Shown here: piece after piece, positions 17,534 to 28,033 of the stretch
Numbering within the stretch: the stretch's first letter is position 1
How the letters are laid out: each line of letters begins with the position of its first letter
The notes under the pieces: model-generated
What the model saw: only the letters and a program-made list of their open reading frames with translations
Database searches by the model: none
What the model was told of the DNA's origin: nothing
Source of the DNA: Halalkalicoccus tibetensis
GTDB taxonomy: Archaea; Halobacteriota; Halobacteria; Halobacteriales; Halalkalicoccaceae
Assembly (NCBI RefSeq): GCF_037996645.1
Contig: NZ_JBBMXV010000003.1
Location: 739,010 to 803,009, forward strand
Length of the DNA stretch: 64,000 nt
Reading direction: 5' to 3'
Position numbers and translations under genes: made by a program

Positions 17534-18795
17534 AGGTCGTACTCCTCCTCGGGGAGGTACTGGGTCGTTTCGGGCTCGTCGGGCAGCGAACAGCCGACCT
17601 CTTCGAGGAAGCCCGCGCCGATGTACTGCTCCTCGCCGAAGGTGAGCTCGTGGTTCGCGTCCGCGTGGCCGATCCGCATGTGGTGGTTCATGTGGTGGGT
17701 GTCGCCGTCGAGCTCGATCGTGCCCTCCGGGGCGTCGATCGTGACGCCCTTCTCTAACTCCTCGATCACCGCCTCCTGGTCCGTCGTGCCGGCGCGTTCC
17801 GCGGCCTCGGCGTACATGTGGATCGAGAAGTAGTTGTTCTGGGCCTCCTGGTTGAGATAGGGCGCGTCGGGCCAGCGGTCGTAGAAGCGGGAGACGAACT
17901 CGTCGCTCTCGGGGGTACCGATCTCCTCCATGTAGTTGACCCCGACGTACATGTCCGAAAGGGCGGGCGGGCCGAGCCGGCGGTGCTCGTATCCCTGGGC
18001 CATCGTCGTCGAGCTCCCGATCGGTACGTCGAGACCCGCCGAGGCGCGCTGGTCGTAGAAGGAGGTGTGGTTCTGGCCGACCAGCATCGACATCACGAAG
18101 TCGGGGTCGGCCTGCTGGATCCGGTTGATCGTCGCGCCGAACTGTGAGACGTCGAGGGGAATGAACTCCTCGCCGATCACCTCGGCGCCGTTCTCCTCGG
18201 CGAGGATGCGCACCCAGTCGCCGGAGATCTGCCCGAAGTTGTAGTCGGCGGCGATCGTGTAGATCCGGGGGCCGTACTCCTCGATCAGATAGGGAACCAC
18301 CGCGCCGAGCTGCTGGCGGGCGGTCGCGCCGACGGGGAAGATCGTCGAGTCACAGACCCCGCCCTCGTACTGGGTGGTGTAGAAGTAGAGCTGGTCGTGC
18401 TGGTTGATCAGCGGGCGGATCGTCTCGCGGGCGGCACTGGAGTAGCCCGCCCAGAGCGCGTCGACGTTCTCCCGTTGGATCAGCCGGCGGGTCAGCTCCT
18501 GGTAGCGCTGGTTGTCGGACTGGGGGTCGGGGTCGAACAGCTCGATTTCCTTTCCCAGAATCCCGCCCGACTCGTTTATCTCCTCGACGGCGAGCACGCT
18601 GGTCTGCCACTTCGAGGTGCCGTTGAGCGCGAAGTCGCCCGATCGGTCCTCGAGCACGCCGATCCTGACGACGTCGTCGCCCCCGTCGGCGCTGCCCGTA
18701 CAGCCGGCCGTCGCGGCCAGCCCCGCGGCCCCCGCCGCGAGGAACCCTCGGCGGGTGGATGAACGACCGCTTCTGGACGGGAACTCAGTCCCCAT
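17530..18795 (-). CDS. urtA: Urea ABC transporter substrate-binding lipoprotein
   Basis: Extracellular urea receptor, 421 residues. The N-terminus carries a twin-arginine signal (STRRGFLAAGAAG) followed by a lipobox ending in C32 (AATAGC), so it is exported folded by Tat and lipid-anchored, usual for haloarchaeal binding proteins. The mature part is a periplasmic-binding fold of the UrtA type (VRIGVLEDRSGDFALNGTS, then LYFYTTQYEGG, and IYTIAADYNFGQISGDWVR). First gene of urtABCDE, divergent from the urease operon; a regulator acting in the shared region would control both. Confidence 0.94.
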   Translation of the reverse strand: MGTEFPSRSGRSSTRRGFLAAGAAGLAATAGCTGSADGGDDVVRIGVLEDRSGDFALNGTSKWQTSVLAVEEINESGGILGKEIELFDPDPQSDNQRYQELTRRLIQRENVDALWAGYSSAARETIRPLINQHDQLYFYTTQYEGGVCDSTIFPVGATARQQLGAVVPYLIEEYGPRIYTIAADYNFGQISGDWVRILAEENGAEVIGEEFIPLDVSQFGATINRIQQADPDFVMSMLVGQNHTSFYDQRASAGLDVPIGSSTTMAQGYEHRRLGPPALSDMYVGVNYMEEIGTPESDEFVSRFYDRWPDAPYLNQEAQNNYFSIHMYAEAAERAGTTDQEAVIEELEKGVTIDAPEGTIELDGDTHHMNHHMRIGHADANHELTFGEEQYIGAGFLEEVGCSLPDEPETTQYLPEEEYDL

Positions 18796-19217
18796 ATCCC
18801 CTAATACACTCTATCGGTGATTGTTCGTCCATTCGTCGTTGACGTGGATCGGTTCCGATACGGGCGTAAAAACCTTTCCCGTGGAGCCTTCCGCATTCAT
18901 TAATCCTCACTACAGCGTATAATGATCCCCGTCTGTTCGGAAACCAACCAGACGTCCGTCGGGAAACGGGAGAGTGGCGAGGTTGAAACCGAACGACCGT
19001 AACGAGGCTCCGAGCAGTGCTGATGGGACTGGACGTTCGTCCACGAGGACTGCCCGTGCCGTCGGGCGTATGATCGAGCGGTCACATGTCGTCCGAATAC
19101 GAGCCCATAAGACGACCGCAGCGGCGCGAACTGGACAAATATTTCATCGACGGCAACCCCTATACGAGGGCTCCCGAAAGGGAGCGGCATGAACGACCGA
19201 CGGCGGAGGCGGGGGCG
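18796..19217. promoter_or_regulatory. Divergent urt-ure intergenic region
   Basis: About 420 bases between the urtA and ureB starts, with lower GC than the genes. Candidate TATA boxes: for the urease side ACAAATATTT (19136-19145) and CTATACGA (about 19160-19167); for the urt side TTTTTACG on the minus strand (about 18866-18873). An open frame from ATG 19086 runs into ureB, but its third positions are much less GC-rich than in neighbouring genes, so I treat it as leader. No palindromic operator stands out. Confidence 0.5.
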
Positions 19218-19583
19218 ATGAAGCCCGGGGAGCTGTTCCCGGCCGAGGGGCCGGTACGGATCAACGAGGGCCGCGAGACGGCGACGGTCGCCGTCGAGAA
19301 CACGGGCGACCGTCCGGTGCAGGTCGGCTCGCACTTCCACTTCTTCGAGGTCAACCCCGCACTGGAGTTCGACCGCGAGGCGAGTTACGGAACCCGTCTC
19401 GACGTGCCCGCGGGCACCGCGATCCGGTTCGAGCCGGGCGACCGCCAGGAGGTCCCGCTGGTGGCGATCGGTGGGGATCGAGTGATCCACGGGATGCACG
19501 GGCTCGTCGACGGCGATCTCGACGACGAACGCGAGGACGCGCTCGAACGCGCCCGCGAGGGCGGCTTCGGGGGGATCGACTGA
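19218..19583 (+). CDS. ureB: Urease subunit beta
   Basis: Structural subunit of the nickel urease that hydrolyses urea to ammonia and carbamate. From ATG 19218 the protein is 121 residues and opens [20 protein letters not shown], aligning with the normal UreB N-terminus (PGE...L N GR). It contains [11 protein letters not shown] and the conserved [18 protein letters not shown]. The frame continues upstream to ATG 19086 (44 more residues); that extension has poor codon bias and contains TATA-like sequences, so the short form is preferred. The stop is followed directly by ureC (ATG 19583 overlapping). Confidence 0.88.
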   Translation: MKPGELFPAEGPVRINEGRETATVAVENTGDRPVQVGSHFHFFEVNPALEFDREASYGTRLDVPAGTAIRFEPGDRQEVPLVAIGGDRVIHGMHGLVDGDLDDEREDALERAREGGFGGID

Positions 19584-21292
19584 TGCGGGAGATCGACCGC
19601 GATCGCTACACCCGGCTGTACGGCCCCACGGAGGGCGATCGGCTCCGGCTCGCCGACACCGACCTGATCGCGGAGGTCGAGCGCGATCACACCGAAAAGG
19701 GCGACGAGAGCGTCTTCGGCGGCGGGAAGACCCTGAGAGACGGCATGGGGATGTCCTCCGGGGTCACCAGCGAGGAGGGCGCGCTCGACTGGGTGCTGAC
19801 CAACGTGACGGTGATCGATCCCGTGCTCGGGATCGAGAAGGGCGATCTCGGCATCAAGGACGGTCGGATCGCCGGCCTCGGCTCGGCGGGCAACCCCGAG
19901 ACGATGGACGGGGTGAGCGAGGAGCTGATCGTCGGCCCGGGCACCGACTCGATCCCCGGCGAGGGCCTCATCGCGACCCCGGGCGCGCTCGACATCCACG
20001 TCCATTTCAACACGCCCCAGCTCGCGGATCACGCCATCGCCAGCGGGGTCACCACGATGATGGGCGGCGGGTTCGGTGGGGGTGCGACGACCGCGACCCC
20101 GGGCCCCCGAAACGTCGAGATGCTGTTGCGGGCGGCCGACGAGTGGCCCGTCAACGTCGGCGTCTACGGCAAGGGCAGCGCAAGCCGGCCCGCTCCCTTG
20201 AGAGAACAGATCGAGGCCGGCGCCTGCGGGCTGAAGGTCCACGAGGACTGGGGGGCGACCCCCGCCGCGATCGACACCTGTCTCGAGGTCGCCGGCGAGA
20301 CCGATATCCAGGTCTGCCTCCATACCGACACCCTCAACGAGTCGGGCTTCGTCGAGGAGACCTTCGACGCGATCGACGGGCGGACGATTCACACCTTCCA
20401 CATCGAGGGCGCGGGCGGGGGCCACGCCCCGGACGTCCTCGAACTGGTCAGCCACCCCCACATGCTGCCCTCCTCGACGAACCCCTCGATGCCTTTCACC
20501 GAGAACACGTTCGACGAGCACCTCGACATGGTGATGGTCTGTCACCACCTCAACCCCGACGTCCCGGAGGACGTCGCGTTCGCCGAGTCGCGCATCCGCG
20601 CGGAGACGCTCGGCGCCGAGGACGTGCTCCACGACCGGGGCGCGATCAGCATGATGGCGACCGACTCGATGGCGATGGGACGCCAGGCCGAACTGATAAA
20701 CCGCACCTGGCAGACCGCCCACAAGATGAAACGCCAGCGCGGGCCGTTGCCGGGCGACGAGGGGACGGACAACGACAACTCTCGGATCCTGCGATACATC
20801 GCGAAGTACACCATCAACCCCGCGATCACGGCGGGGATCAGTTCTCATGTCGGGTCGCTCGAACCCGGCAAGCTCGCGGACGTCGTCCTCTGGAAGCCCG
20901 ACTTCTTCGGGGCCAAACCCGAGTGGGTCCTGAAGGGGGGCTACCCCGCATCGGCGAACATGGGCGAGGCCAACGGCTCGCTGATGACCTGCGAGCCAAA
21001 GCGCCAGCGTCCCTGGTTCGGTGCCGAAGGAACGGCCCGCCACGCCACCAGCATGACGTTCGTCAGCAACGCGGCCGCGGAGGCCGGCGTCGGCGACGAG
21101 TACGACCTCCAGTCGGCGGTCGTTCCGGTGGAGGACACCCGCCCGCTGTCGAAGGAGGACATGGTCCGCAACACGTACTGCCCCGAGGACCTCGAGGTCG
21201 ATTCGGAGACGTTCGAGGTGTTCATCGACGGCGAGCCGGTGACCTCCGAGCCCGCGGAGGAACTGCCCCTGACCCAGCGCTACCTGCTCTGA
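19583..21292 (+). CDS. ureC: Urease subunit alpha (catalytic)
   Basis: Catalytic subunit, 569 residues, the usual length. Metal ligands and active-site residues are visible: H139 and H141 (ALDIHVHF), carbamylated lysine K218 with H220 (GLKVHEDWG), H247 (CLHTDTLNE), H273 ([13 protein letters not shown]), catalytic H321 (VCHHLNP), and D361 (ATDSMAMGR). Compared with bacterial enzymes such as that of Klebsiella, four residues are missing between the first histidine pair and the lysine, in the loop [15 protein letters not shown]. Second gene of ureBCAGDEF; overlaps ureB by one base. Confidence 0.97.
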   Translation: MREIDRDRYTRLYGPTEGDRLRLADTDLIAEVERDHTEKGDESVFGGGKTLRDGMGMSSGVTSEEGALDWVLTNVTVIDPVLGIEKGDLGIKDGRIAGLGSAGNPETMDGVSEELIVGPGTDSIPGEGLIATPGALDIHVHFNTPQLADHAIASGVTTMMGGGFGGGATTATPGPRNVEMLLRAADEWPVNVGVYGKGSASRPAPLREQIEAGACGLKVHEDWGATPAAIDTCLEVAGETDIQVCLHTDTLNESGFVEETFDAIDGRTIHTFHIEGAGGGHAPDVLELVSHPHMLPSSTNPSMPFTENTFDEHLDMVMVCHHLNPDVPEDVAFAESRIRAETLGAEDVLHDRGAISMMATDSMAMGRQAELINRTWQTAHKMKRQRGPLPGDEGTDNDNSRILRYIAKYTINPAITAGISSHVGSLEPGKLADVVLWKPDFFGAKPEWVLKGGYPASANMGEANGSLMTCEPKRQRPWFGAEGTARHATSMTFVSNAAAEAGVGDEYDLQSAVVPVEDTRPLSKEDMVRNTYCPEDLEVDSETFEVFIDGEPVTSEPAEELPLTQRYLL

Positions 21293-21319
21293 AACCTCCC
21301 ACTACCCACCCACTGCAAC

Positions 21320-21652
21320 ATGAACCTAACACCCAAGGAGGAAGAACGCGTTCAGCTCTTCAACGTCGCACAGATGGCCCGCCGGCGCAAGGAGCGCGGC
21401 GTGTCGCTCAACCACCCCGAATCCGTCGCCTACATCGCCGACTGGGTCTGCGAGGGCGCCCGCGAGGGGAAAAGCGTCGCCGAACTGCGCTCGGAGGCGA
21501 CCCAACTGCTCACCCGCGAGGACGTCATGGAGGGCGTCCCCGAGATGATCGACATGGTGCAGGTCGAGCCCGTCTTCCCCGACGGGACGAAGCTCGTGAC
21601 TGTCCACGATCCCATCCGATTGGACGACGCCGAGGAGGGATCGCGAGAATGA
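21320..21652 (+). CDS. ureA: Urease subunit gamma
   Basis: Small structural urease subunit, 110 residues (100 is usual, the extra residues form an acidic C-terminal tail). It opens [20 protein letters not shown] and has [21 protein letters not shown] and [21 protein letters not shown], all standard for UreA. Lying after ureC is the archaeal order, unlike the ureABC order of most bacteria. Its stop overlaps the ureG start (ATGA). Confidence 0.95.
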   Translation: MNLTPKEEERVQLFNVAQMARRRKERGVSLNHPESVAYIADWVCEGAREGKSVAELRSEATQLLTREDVMEGVPEMIDMVQVEPVFPDGTKLVTVHDPIRLDDAEEGSRE

Positions 21653-22275
21653 GTAGCCAACCCACCCACCGGGACGTACCCACCGTGGGGATCGGCGGGC
21701 CCGTCGGCTCCGGAAAGACCGCCCTCATAAAACGGCTCGTCCCGAAGCTCAAGGACTCCGGGTTGAAGATCGGCGTGATCGCCAACGACATCCTCACCCA
21801 GGAGGACGCGGAGCAGTTCAAGCGAGCCTTCGCCGGCGAGATCCCCGAGGACCTCGTCGTCGGCGTCGAGACCGGCGCCTGCCCCCATACGGGAATCCGC
21901 GAGGACCCCTCGATGAACCTCGCGGCGATCGACTCGTTTCTCAAGGAGTACCCCGATCTCGACCTCGTCATCCTCGAGAGCGGCGGGGACAACCTCGCGG
22001 CGACGTTCAACCCCGAGCTCGCCGACTACTACGCGTTCGTCATCTCGACCGCCGAGGGCGACGACATCCCCCGGAAACGCGGGCCGGGGGTCGTCGAGGC
22101 CGACCTGCTCGTGATCAACAAGACCGACCTCGCCGAGCACGTCGGGGCGGATCTGGACGTGATGCGGGCGGACGCGGCCGACGTGCGCGAGGGGCCGTCG
22201 ATCTTCACGAACTGCAAGACGGGCGACGGGATCGACGACGTGGTCGAGGACATCTCCGACCGGGTGCTGTTCTGA
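21649..22275 (+). CDS. ureG: Urease accessory GTPase
   Basis: SIMIBI-class GTPase that delivers nickel to apo-urease with UreD, UreE and UreF. The 208-residue protein has the P-loop [13 protein letters not shown], the metal-binding [15 protein letters not shown] (Cys-Pro-His motif), the switch/GTP stretch [16 protein letters not shown], and base-specificity motif VINKTDLA. The start ATG 21649 overlaps the ureA stop; the open frame upstream of it is antisense-free shadow of ureC and not part of the protein. Confidence 0.96.
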   Translation: MSSQPTHRDVPTVGIGGPVGSGKTALIKRLVPKLKDSGLKIGVIANDILTQEDAEQFKRAFAGEIPEDLVVGVETGACPHTGIREDPSMNLAAIDSFLKEYPDLDLVILESGGDNLAATFNPELADYYAFVISTAEGDDIPRKRGPGVVEADLLVINKTDLAEHVGADLDVMRADAADVREGPSIFTNCKTGDGIDDVVEDISDRVLF

Positions 22276-23168
22276 TGGCCGCGGAGTCGCTGCCCGCCGC
22301 TTTCGAGGGCTACGCCGCGGAGGAGACCTCGACCCCTGCGGCATCGCCCGGCAAGGACGGCCGGCTCGAACTCACGTTCGCGCCCGATTCCTCGGGGGTG
22401 ACCCGTTCGATCCGTGAGTACGTCGAGGTCCCCTTCCACCTGACCCGCGGGCTGTACCACGACCCCGAGCCGGGGTTGGTGACGCGCTGTGTCCAGACGC
22501 CGACCGGCGGGGTCGCACAGGGGGACCGCCATCGGACCGAGATCGTCGCGAAACCGGGCGCGAAGGCCCACGTCACCGGCCAGAGCGCGACGAAGGTCCA
22601 GTCGATGGACCGCAACTACGCCGGCATCTCGGTCGACCTCGAGGTCGGGGAGGGTGCGTACCTCGAGCACCTCCCCGAGCCGCTGATCCTCCACGAGGGG
22701 ACTCGCTGTCTGCAGACCGCCGACGTGACGCTGCACGAGGGCGGCACGCTCCTGTTCACCGACGTCGTCGTTCCCGGACGCCTGGCCCGCGGCGAGCGCT
22801 TCGCCTACGACCGCTATCGCTCCCGGTTTCACGCCGAGGCGCCCAACGGGACGCCCCTCCTTCGGGACGACATCGACCTCGCGCCCGACGACCGATCGCC
22901 CGAATCGCCTGGCGTGCTCGGCGAGTACGCGGTCGTCGGCTCGCTGTATGCGCTGGGAATCGACGGGCCCGAGTCGCTCACCGACGCGATCCACGACCGC
23001 CTCGCTGGCGAGGCCCACGTCGGCGTGACGCTCGCCCCCGACGACCGGGGCGTGATCGTCCGCGCGCTCGCGGATCGACGCGCGCCCGTGACCGACGCGC
23101 TCCGGGGGGCGTGGGCGGCCGTCCGCGAGGCGAACCTGGGATCGGAGATCCCGGAGGCCCGCCCGTGA
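22275..23168 (+). CDS. ureD: Urease accessory protein UreD
   Basis: Scaffold that binds apo-urease and recruits UreF and UreG. The 297-residue protein has the usual UreD/UreH pattern: LTFAPDSSGVTRS near residue 35, CVQTPTGGVAQGDRHR, ATKVQSMDRNYA, YLEHLPEPLILHEGTRC, and a C-terminal part with GEAHVGVTLAPDDRGVIVRAL. Archaeal members diverge from bacterial ones but context leaves little doubt. Overlaps ureG by one base and ureE by four (GTGA). Confidence 0.93.
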   Translation: MAAESLPAAFEGYAAEETSTPAASPGKDGRLELTFAPDSSGVTRSIREYVEVPFHLTRGLYHDPEPGLVTRCVQTPTGGVAQGDRHRTEIVAKPGAKAHVTGQSATKVQSMDRNYAGISVDLEVGEGAYLEHLPEPLILHEGTRCLQTADVTLHEGGTLLFTDVVVPGRLARGERFAYDRYRSRFHAEAPNGTPLLRDDIDLAPDDRSPESPGVLGEYAVVGSLYALGIDGPESLTDAIHDRLAGEAHVGVTLAPDDRGVIVRALADRRAPVTDALRGAWAAVREANLGSEIPEARP

Positions 23169-23737
23169 TCGTGAGCCGCGAGGTGCTCGGCACCATCGAG
23201 GAACTGGCCGAGGAGCGTGCGGTTCACGAGGAGCAGGGGACTCTCGAAACGGTCTCGGTGAGCGAGCGCGAGCGCAACCGCTCGCGGTTCAAGACGGAGC
23301 TCGGGGACGGCACCGAGCTCGGGGTGGTGCTCGGGGACCGCGAGCTCTCGCCGGGCGACGTCCTCGTCGAGGACGACGAGCGGATGGTCGTCGTCGAGTT
23401 CGAACGCCGGGAGGTGCTCGTGGTCTCGGTCCCCGAGATGAGTTGGAGAGAAGCGCTCGAGCTGGGCCACCACATGGGCAACCAGCACTGGGAGCTCGCG
23501 ATCCGCGGCGACGAGCTGCTGGTCCCGATCGCCGGGGAGCGCCGGCTGATGGAGCGGACCCTCCGTGAGGAGCTGCCGGACGGTGCGGAGATCGGCGTCG
23601 AGTCGGTCGACCCGGAGCTGTTCGACGACGCTGACCGTGACCACGACCACTCCCACGGGGGCGACGACCACGGACGCTCGCACGATCACGATCACGGACG
23701 TAACCACGGCTCGGCACACGCCCACGGGGAGCACTGA
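23165..23737 (+). CDS. ureE: Urease accessory nickel chaperone
   Basis: Nickel-binding chaperone, 190 residues from a GTG start that overlaps the ureD stop. The N-terminal domain (about residues 20-80) and C-terminal metal domain (about 85-155) follow UreE, with LGHHMGNQHWEL holding the conserved histidines at the dimer metal site. A strongly histidine- and aspartate-rich tail (about the last 35 residues, HDHSHGG and repeated HDHDH units) should store or bind several nickel ions. The ATG frame extending upstream inside ureD is rejected. Confidence 0.94.
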   Translation: MIVSREVLGTIEELAEERAVHEEQGTLETVSVSERERNRSRFKTELGDGTELGVVLGDRELSPGDVLVEDDERMVVVEFERREVLVVSVPEMSWREALELGHHMGNQHWELAIRGDELLVPIAGERRLMERTLREELPDGAEIGVESVDPELFDDADRDHDHSHGGDDHGRSHDHDHGRNHGSAHAHGEH

Positions 23738-24423
23738 TGGCCGGGAACGACGGCGGGCTGCTCGCGGCGCTCCGGCTGGCCGATTCCTTCCTCCCCGTGG
23801 GCTCCTACACCCTCTCGTACGGTCTCGAGTCGTTCGTCGAGGAGGACCGGGTCGAGGACGGCGACGACCTTCGAGAACTCCTCGCGGACTACCTCCGCGG
23901 GCAGGTCGGCCCCTGTGACATGGTCGCGCTGTCGGCGGCCCACCGGGCGGCCCGCGAGGAGGACCTCGAGCGCCTCGCGCGGGTCGACGACCGGCTCCAC
24001 GCGACGCTGCTCCCCAGCGAGTCCCGCGAGAGCTCGCTGACCTCGGGCCGGCGGTTGCTCGACGTCGTCGGGGGCGAGGACGGGTTCGTCGATCGCTATG
24101 CCGACGACGTCGACGGTTCGGTCCGCGGCCACCACCCGGTCGCGATGGGCGTCGTGACCGCTGCGAAGGGGATCTCGGAGCGAGAGGCGCGGCTCGTCTT
24201 CGGCTACGCCTTCGTCACCGGGCTGTTGGGTGCGGCCCAGCGGCTCCTTCGACTCGGCCACACCGAGATCCAGGTCATCCTCCACGACCTCTTTCCCGTG
24301 ATCGAGGAGGTCGAGCGGGAGGCCGCGGGGAGGGAGCTGGCGGAGCTCCGCTCGACCGTACCGCTGATCGACGTCGAGGGGATGCGCCACGAACGGGCCG
24401 AGCGGCGGCTGTTCGTCAGCTAG
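23737..24423 (+). CDS. ureF: Urease accessory protein UreF
   Basis: GTPase-activating partner of UreG in urease maturation, 228 residues, all helical. Motifs: [20 protein letters not shown] at the N-terminus, [18 protein letters not shown] in the middle (usual HyPvafG motif), and [21 protein letters not shown] region typed here as [20 protein letters not shown]. Last gene of ureBCAGDEF. Its end overlaps the convergent eif1A stop by eight bases. Confidence 0.94.
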   Translation: MAGNDGGLLAALRLADSFLPVGSYTLSYGLESFVEEDRVEDGDDLRELLADYLRGQVGPCDMVALSAAHRAAREEDLERLARVDDRLHATLLPSESRESSLTSGRRLLDVVGGEDGFVDRYADDVDGSVRGHHPVAMGVVTAAKGISEREARLVFGYAFVTGLLGAAQRLLRLGHTEIQVILHDLFPVIEEVEREAAGRELAELRSTVPLIDVEGMRHERAERRLFVS

Positions 24424-24709
24424 GGATGTGACCTTCCTCGCGCAGCTGCTCGGCCTCGCTCTGCTCGTAGCGATGGGTCACGTCGGCCTTCTCGTCCTGC
24501 CAGTCCCAGGGCTCGACCAACACGACGTCGTCCTCGCGGATCCAGACGCGCTTTCGCATCCGGCCCGGGATCCGCGCGGTCCGCTCCTGCCCGTCGGCAC
24601 ACCGGACTTCGATCCGGTTGGCGCCGAGCATCTCGGTCACGGCGGCGAACACCTCACCGTCCTCGGGCATGCGGAGGTCCGTCCGTCCCCCGCTCTCGTC
24701 GTCGCTCAT
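24416..24709 (-). CDS. eif1A: Translation initiation factor aIF-1A
   Basis: S1-like OB-fold factor that binds the ribosomal A site during initiation. The 97-residue protein has the conserved [20 protein letters not shown], then [20 protein letters not shown] and [13 protein letters not shown]. The ATG at 24709 is 27 bases after a strong TATA box (ATTTAAAAA on this strand, about 24732-24740), so the gene is leaderless. Convergent with ureF and divergent from a small membrane protein gene. Confidence 0.97.
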   Translation of the reverse strand: MSDDESGGRTDLRMPEDGEVFAAVTEMLGANRIEVRCADGQERTARIPGRMRKRVWIREDDVVLVEPWDWQDEKADVTHRYEQSEAEQLREEGHIPS

Positions 24710-24799
24710 CGCCACGATTTCGACCGGATCGTTTTTAAATCCGACGCCGACGCGCGCCGGGGTCAGGGGATTTATGCCGGGTGCGGACCCAGCCACGCC

Positions 24800-24988
24800 A
24801 TGTTCGACAGACTCGACGCCGTCGGTGTCTTCGGCCTCCTGCTCGTGCTCGCCGGGCTCGCGCTCGTCGCCCTCGAGAACCTCCTGATCGCCGGCGGGCT
24901 CGTGCTCGTCCTTCTCGGGCTGGGGCTCGCCGTGAAGTCGCTGGTCTCGGGGATGCTCTCGGCGTTCGGGATGGGCGGGATGTTCTAG
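24800..24988 (+). CDS. Small glycine/leucine-rich membrane protein
   Basis: A 62-residue protein made almost wholly of two hydrophobic helices (about residues 8-27 and 30-50), ending in GMGGMF. Small haloarchaeal membrane proteins of this kind sit in uncharacterised DUF families. The start ATG is 27 bases after the TATA-like GATTTATGCC (about 24768-24777), the same box found for the DUF460 gene. The stop overlaps the convergent DUF460 gene by four bases. Confidence 0.75.
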   Translation: MFDRLDAVGVFGLLLVLAGLALVALENLLIAGGLVLVLLGLGLAVKSLVSGMLSAFGMGGMF

Positions 24989-26952
24989 CTCCCCTCGGCG
25001 CGGTGCTCGCTGATCACCTGATCGACCATCGAGGCGTTCCGATCGCGCCGTCGCTCCTCGGCCCGCTCGCCCCAGCCCTCGATCACCGCCTCGACCTCGC
25101 TCTCGCGGGCCACGGCGAGCTCGTCGACCTCCCGGATCGTCACCTCGTCGGCGGCACCCACAGGGATTTCCTCCTCGAAGAGCACCTCGTCGGCGGCCTC
25201 CGAGAGCCCGCCGTGTTTGAGCACGACCCGCGGCGAGGTCTCGGCGAGGCGTTCGGCCGTGCGGGGTCCGGCGCCGCTTGCGTCCCGCAGCAGGATCACG
25301 TCGCCCGCCGCAAGCCCATACGAGTCCTCGGCGGCCTCGATCGCGCCCACCGTGAACTTCTCGATGGGTTTGACGGGGACGAGGTCGCGCTCCTCGCCCT
25401 CGACGTCCGCGAAGTTCGAGTGGTCGAGCTTCCAGAGGGCCTTGAGCCGGTCGAGCTTGCCCGAGAGCGCGTCGCGCTCCTCGCGGGCCTCGTCGCGCTC
25501 GCGTTCGAGCCGGTCGGTCTCGCGCTTCAGGCGGGTGACCTCGCGGTCCTTTCGGACCTCCGTTCGCTCCTCGCTGCGGCGCTTCGTGAGCTCGCCCTCG
25601 AGCTCGTCGATCCGCTCGTCGCGCTCCTCGACGGTTCCCTTGAGCTCGTCGGCGTGTTCCTTGAGCCGCTCGACCCGGCTCTCGAGCTCCGCGATCCGCT
25701 TCTGCTCGGGGCTGCGTTCGGGTTCGGAGTGCTCGGTCGAGTCCCCACCGTCCCCGCCGTCGTCGTCGGCGTAGCTCTCGAGGACGGCCTCGACGCTCTC
25801 GCCGCCGACGACCTCGGCGATCACCTCGCCGCTGTCGATCGGTGCGGGCACCTTTCGGGCGACCCGCTCGAACTGCTCGGCGTGGTCGTCGTGGGCGAAC
25901 AGCGCCGCGGCGATCGCGTCGCGCTCGTGGTCGTTGTCGTAGCCCACCTCGCGGGTGCGGTGCTGTTTCTCGTCGACCGGCAGGTCGGTTCCGGGCACCC
26001 AGCTGGCCGCGTCGAAGCTCCGGCGGATCTTCTCGACGGTGTTGGGCATCGGCCGGACGTCCGCCGCGACGAGGAACGGTCGGCCGCGCTCGACGATCCA
26101 CTCGATGACGTCGGCGGTGTCGGCGGTTCTCGTGCTCAGGACGTCGAGCAGCTCGCCGTCGATGCCGACGATCGCCACCGCGGTGGTCGTCCCGGGGTCG
26201 ATTCCCACCAGCACGTGGTCGCGCCGTTTCGCGAGCGGCTCGAACTCGATGCCGTCGGTGCGTTCCCGCTCCATTTCGACGCGGGTGTCGCCGGCCCGGC
26301 CCGTCGAGACGGGGATCTCGCCGGGATCGGCCTCGACGGTGAAGACGGCGTTCGAGTAGCCGCCGTACTTCTCGGTCGGGCTCACCTCGTAGTCGAGGCC
26401 CGCCCCGTCGAGATCCGACTCGATCTCGCGCGAGCGCTTCTTCACCGCGCCGTGGATCCGGCGGGTGTAGCGGTCGGCGCTCCAGCCGCCCTTCCCGGTC
26501 GAGCGCCCGCGCGAGACCTTGATCCGGGTGGTGTTGGTGAAGGCCCTGACCTCCTGGCCGACGTTGCCCGCCGCGAGCCGGGCGGCGGCTTCCGCCTCCT
26601 TCATCGGCTTCTTGCCGTAGGGAACGCCGTGGCGGGAGGCAACTCTGGAAAGGGGTTCGGGCCGTTCGGCGCCGGTGACCTGTACGAGCTTCGTCCCGCT
26701 CGGCAGCTCCCGGAGGAAGCCGACGAGGGCGTCCTTGTTCTCGGCCAGCTCGTAGACGTTGTCGGTCGCGACGATCGCCGGCTCCTCCCTCCCTATCAGC
26801 CGTCGGAGCTTCCGGTAGGAGACCACGTCGCGGTCGACGTTCTCGCCGTCGAACGCCACGACGGCATACGAGGGCGCGTCGCCCCGGACGTCGCCGCTCT
26901 GGATGTCGACGCCGAGGATCAACGAATCGAGGGCACTCGTTCGCGCGCTCAC
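24985..26952 (-). CDS. DUF460 protein (RNase H-like, coiled coil)
   Basis: Archaeal COG2433-type protein, 655 residues. Domains: an N-terminal part beginning [13 protein letters not shown], a second RNase H-like core at about 245-370 ([20 protein letters not shown] and [14 protein letters not shown], with the acidic residues expected of a RuvC-like nuclease fold), a charged coiled coil (about 430-540, rich in Glu/Arg), and a C-terminal globular end with [15 protein letters not shown]. Nuclease activity is predicted, not shown. A start at ATG 26979 is possible, but that ATG lies inside a TATA box (GATTTATGCC); the GTG at 26952 is 27 bases after it and gives [18 protein letters not shown], so I choose it. 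Confidence 0.88.
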   Translation of the reverse strand: MSARTSALDSLILGVDIQSGDVRGDAPSYAVVAFDGENVDRDVVSYRKLRRLIGREEPAIVATDNVYELAENKDALVGFLRELPSGTKLVQVTGAERPEPLSRVASRHGVPYGKKPMKEAEAAARLAAGNVGQEVRAFTNTTRIKVSRGRSTGKGGWSADRYTRRIHGAVKKRSREIESDLDGAGLDYEVSPTEKYGGYSNAVFTVEADPGEIPVSTGRAGDTRVEMERERTDGIEFEPLAKRRDHVLVGIDPGTTTAVAIVGIDGELLDVLSTRTADTADVIEWIVERGRPFLVAADVRPMPNTVEKIRRSFDAASWVPGTDLPVDEKQHRTREVGYDNDHERDAIAAALFAHDDHAEQFERVARKVPAPIDSGEVIAEVVGGESVEAVLESYADDDGGDGGDSTEHSEPERSPEQKRIAELESRVERLKEHADELKGTVEERDERIDELEGELTKRRSEERTEVRKDREVTRLKRETDRLERERDEAREERDALSGKLDRLKALWKLDHSNFADVEGEERDLVPVKPIEKFTVGAIEAAEDSYGLAAGDVILLRDASGAGPRTAERLAETSPRVVLKHGGLSEAADEVLFEEEIPVGAADEVTIREVDELAVARESEVEAVIEGWGERAEERRRDRNASMVDQVISEHRAEGS

Positions 26953-27056
26953 GCGGGTCGCTAGGGTGGCTGCCGGCATAAATCCACGGCGGGGGCCGGC
27001 TCACAATGACTGTCCGGTCCGTTCGTCGTCTCGCTGTCGGGCTCCCCGTTCGTTCC

Positions 27057-27977
27057 TCAACCGGGGAACGGGACCTCGATCTCCCGGCCGTCCTCCGCGA
27101 CGAAGGCGTCCTCGAACTCCTCGTTCGCCTCGCGGGCGAGCCGGGAGGCGTCGCCGGCGTACCGCGAGGAGATATGCGTCAGCGCGAGGCGCTTCGCTCC
27201 CGCCCGATCGGCGATCTCGCCGGCCTCGCGGGCGGTCGCGTGGCCCGTCTCGCCGGCGCGCTCGGCCCAGTCGTCGCCGAAGGTCGCGTCGTGGATCAGC
27301 AGGTCCGCGTCCTCCGCGGCCTCGACGGTCTCCTCGGTCGGGCGGGTGTCACCAGTATAGACGACCCGCCGGCCGGGGCGGGGCTCGCCGACGACCTGCT
27401 CGGGTTCGATCACGGTGCCGTCCGCGAGCTCGACGGCCTCCCCCGCGTGCAGCCGGCCGAACTCCGGGCCGACGGGAACGCCGAGCTCCTCGGCGCGCTC
27501 GCGGTCGAACCGGCCTTTCCTGTCCGATTCGACCAGCGCGTAGCCGACCGACCGGGTGCGGTGGTCCGTCCGGAACGTCCGGATCCCGTACTCCTCGCCT
27601 TCGTGGACGGCCTCGCCGGGGCCGACTTCGCGGACCTCGACGGGGAAACCGAGCCGGGCGTCGAGCGCGCCGACGAGCTTCTCGACCGTTCGTCGGGTAC
27701 CGCGGGGCGTGTGGATCGTGAGGGGCTCGGCCCGGTCGTTGAAGTCGAGCGTCTGGAGCAGGCCCGGCAACCCGAGGACGTGGTCGCCGTGAACGTGCGT
27801 GAGGAGGATCGCCGAGATCGAGAAGCCGGTGCCGAAGCGCATCATCTGGCGCTGGGTGCCCTCGCCGCAGTCGAACAGCAGCTCCTCGCCCTCACGGTTG
27901 ACGTAGATCCCGCTGGGGTTGCGCCGCGCCGTGGGGACCGCGCCGCTGGTCCCGAGAAAGGTCACGCGTAAAGTCAT
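27057..27977 (-). CDS. rnz: Ribonuclease Z (tRNA 3' processing)
   Basis: Metallo-beta-lactamase endonuclease that cuts tRNA precursors after the discriminator base. The 306-residue length is that of the short tRNase Z form. Motifs: [16 protein letters not shown], the zinc motif [29 protein letters not shown] with the PxKxxRH-loop equivalent, [33 protein letters not shown], and LTHISSRY. The ATG gives the standard [12 protein letters not shown] start. It may be relevant to maturing the intron-containing tRNA-Met 5 kb away, but there is no operon link. Confidence 0.96.
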   Translation of the reverse strand: MTLRVTFLGTSGAVPTARRNPSGIYVNREGEELLFDCGEGTQRQMMRFGTGFSISAILLTHVHGDHVLGLPGLLQTLDFNDRAEPLTIHTPRGTRRTVEKLVGALDARLGFPVEVREVGPGEAVHEGEEYGIRTFRTDHRTRSVGYALVESDRKGRFDRERAEELGVPVGPEFGRLHAGEAVELADGTVIEPEQVVGEPRPGRRVVYTGDTRPTEETVEAAEDADLLIHDATFGDDWAERAGETGHATAREAGEIADRAGAKRLALTHISSRYAGDASRLAREANEEFEDAFVAEDGREIEVPFPG

Positions 27978-28033
27978 ACCACGGGGTTGTGGGCGGTGTG
28001 CCTAAACGGGTTCGCATCCCGGACGGGCGCCGA

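Noticed and set aside
20143-22275. 710-residue plus-strand frame ending in UreG
   Set aside because: Only the part from ATG 21649 is UreG. The upstream part is a second frame of ureC.
24416-27004. 862-residue minus-strand frame covering aIF-1A and DUF460
   Set aside because: Only its last 97 residues (from 24709) are the real aIF-1A. The rest is an Arg/Gly-rich shadow of the DUF460 gene in another frame.
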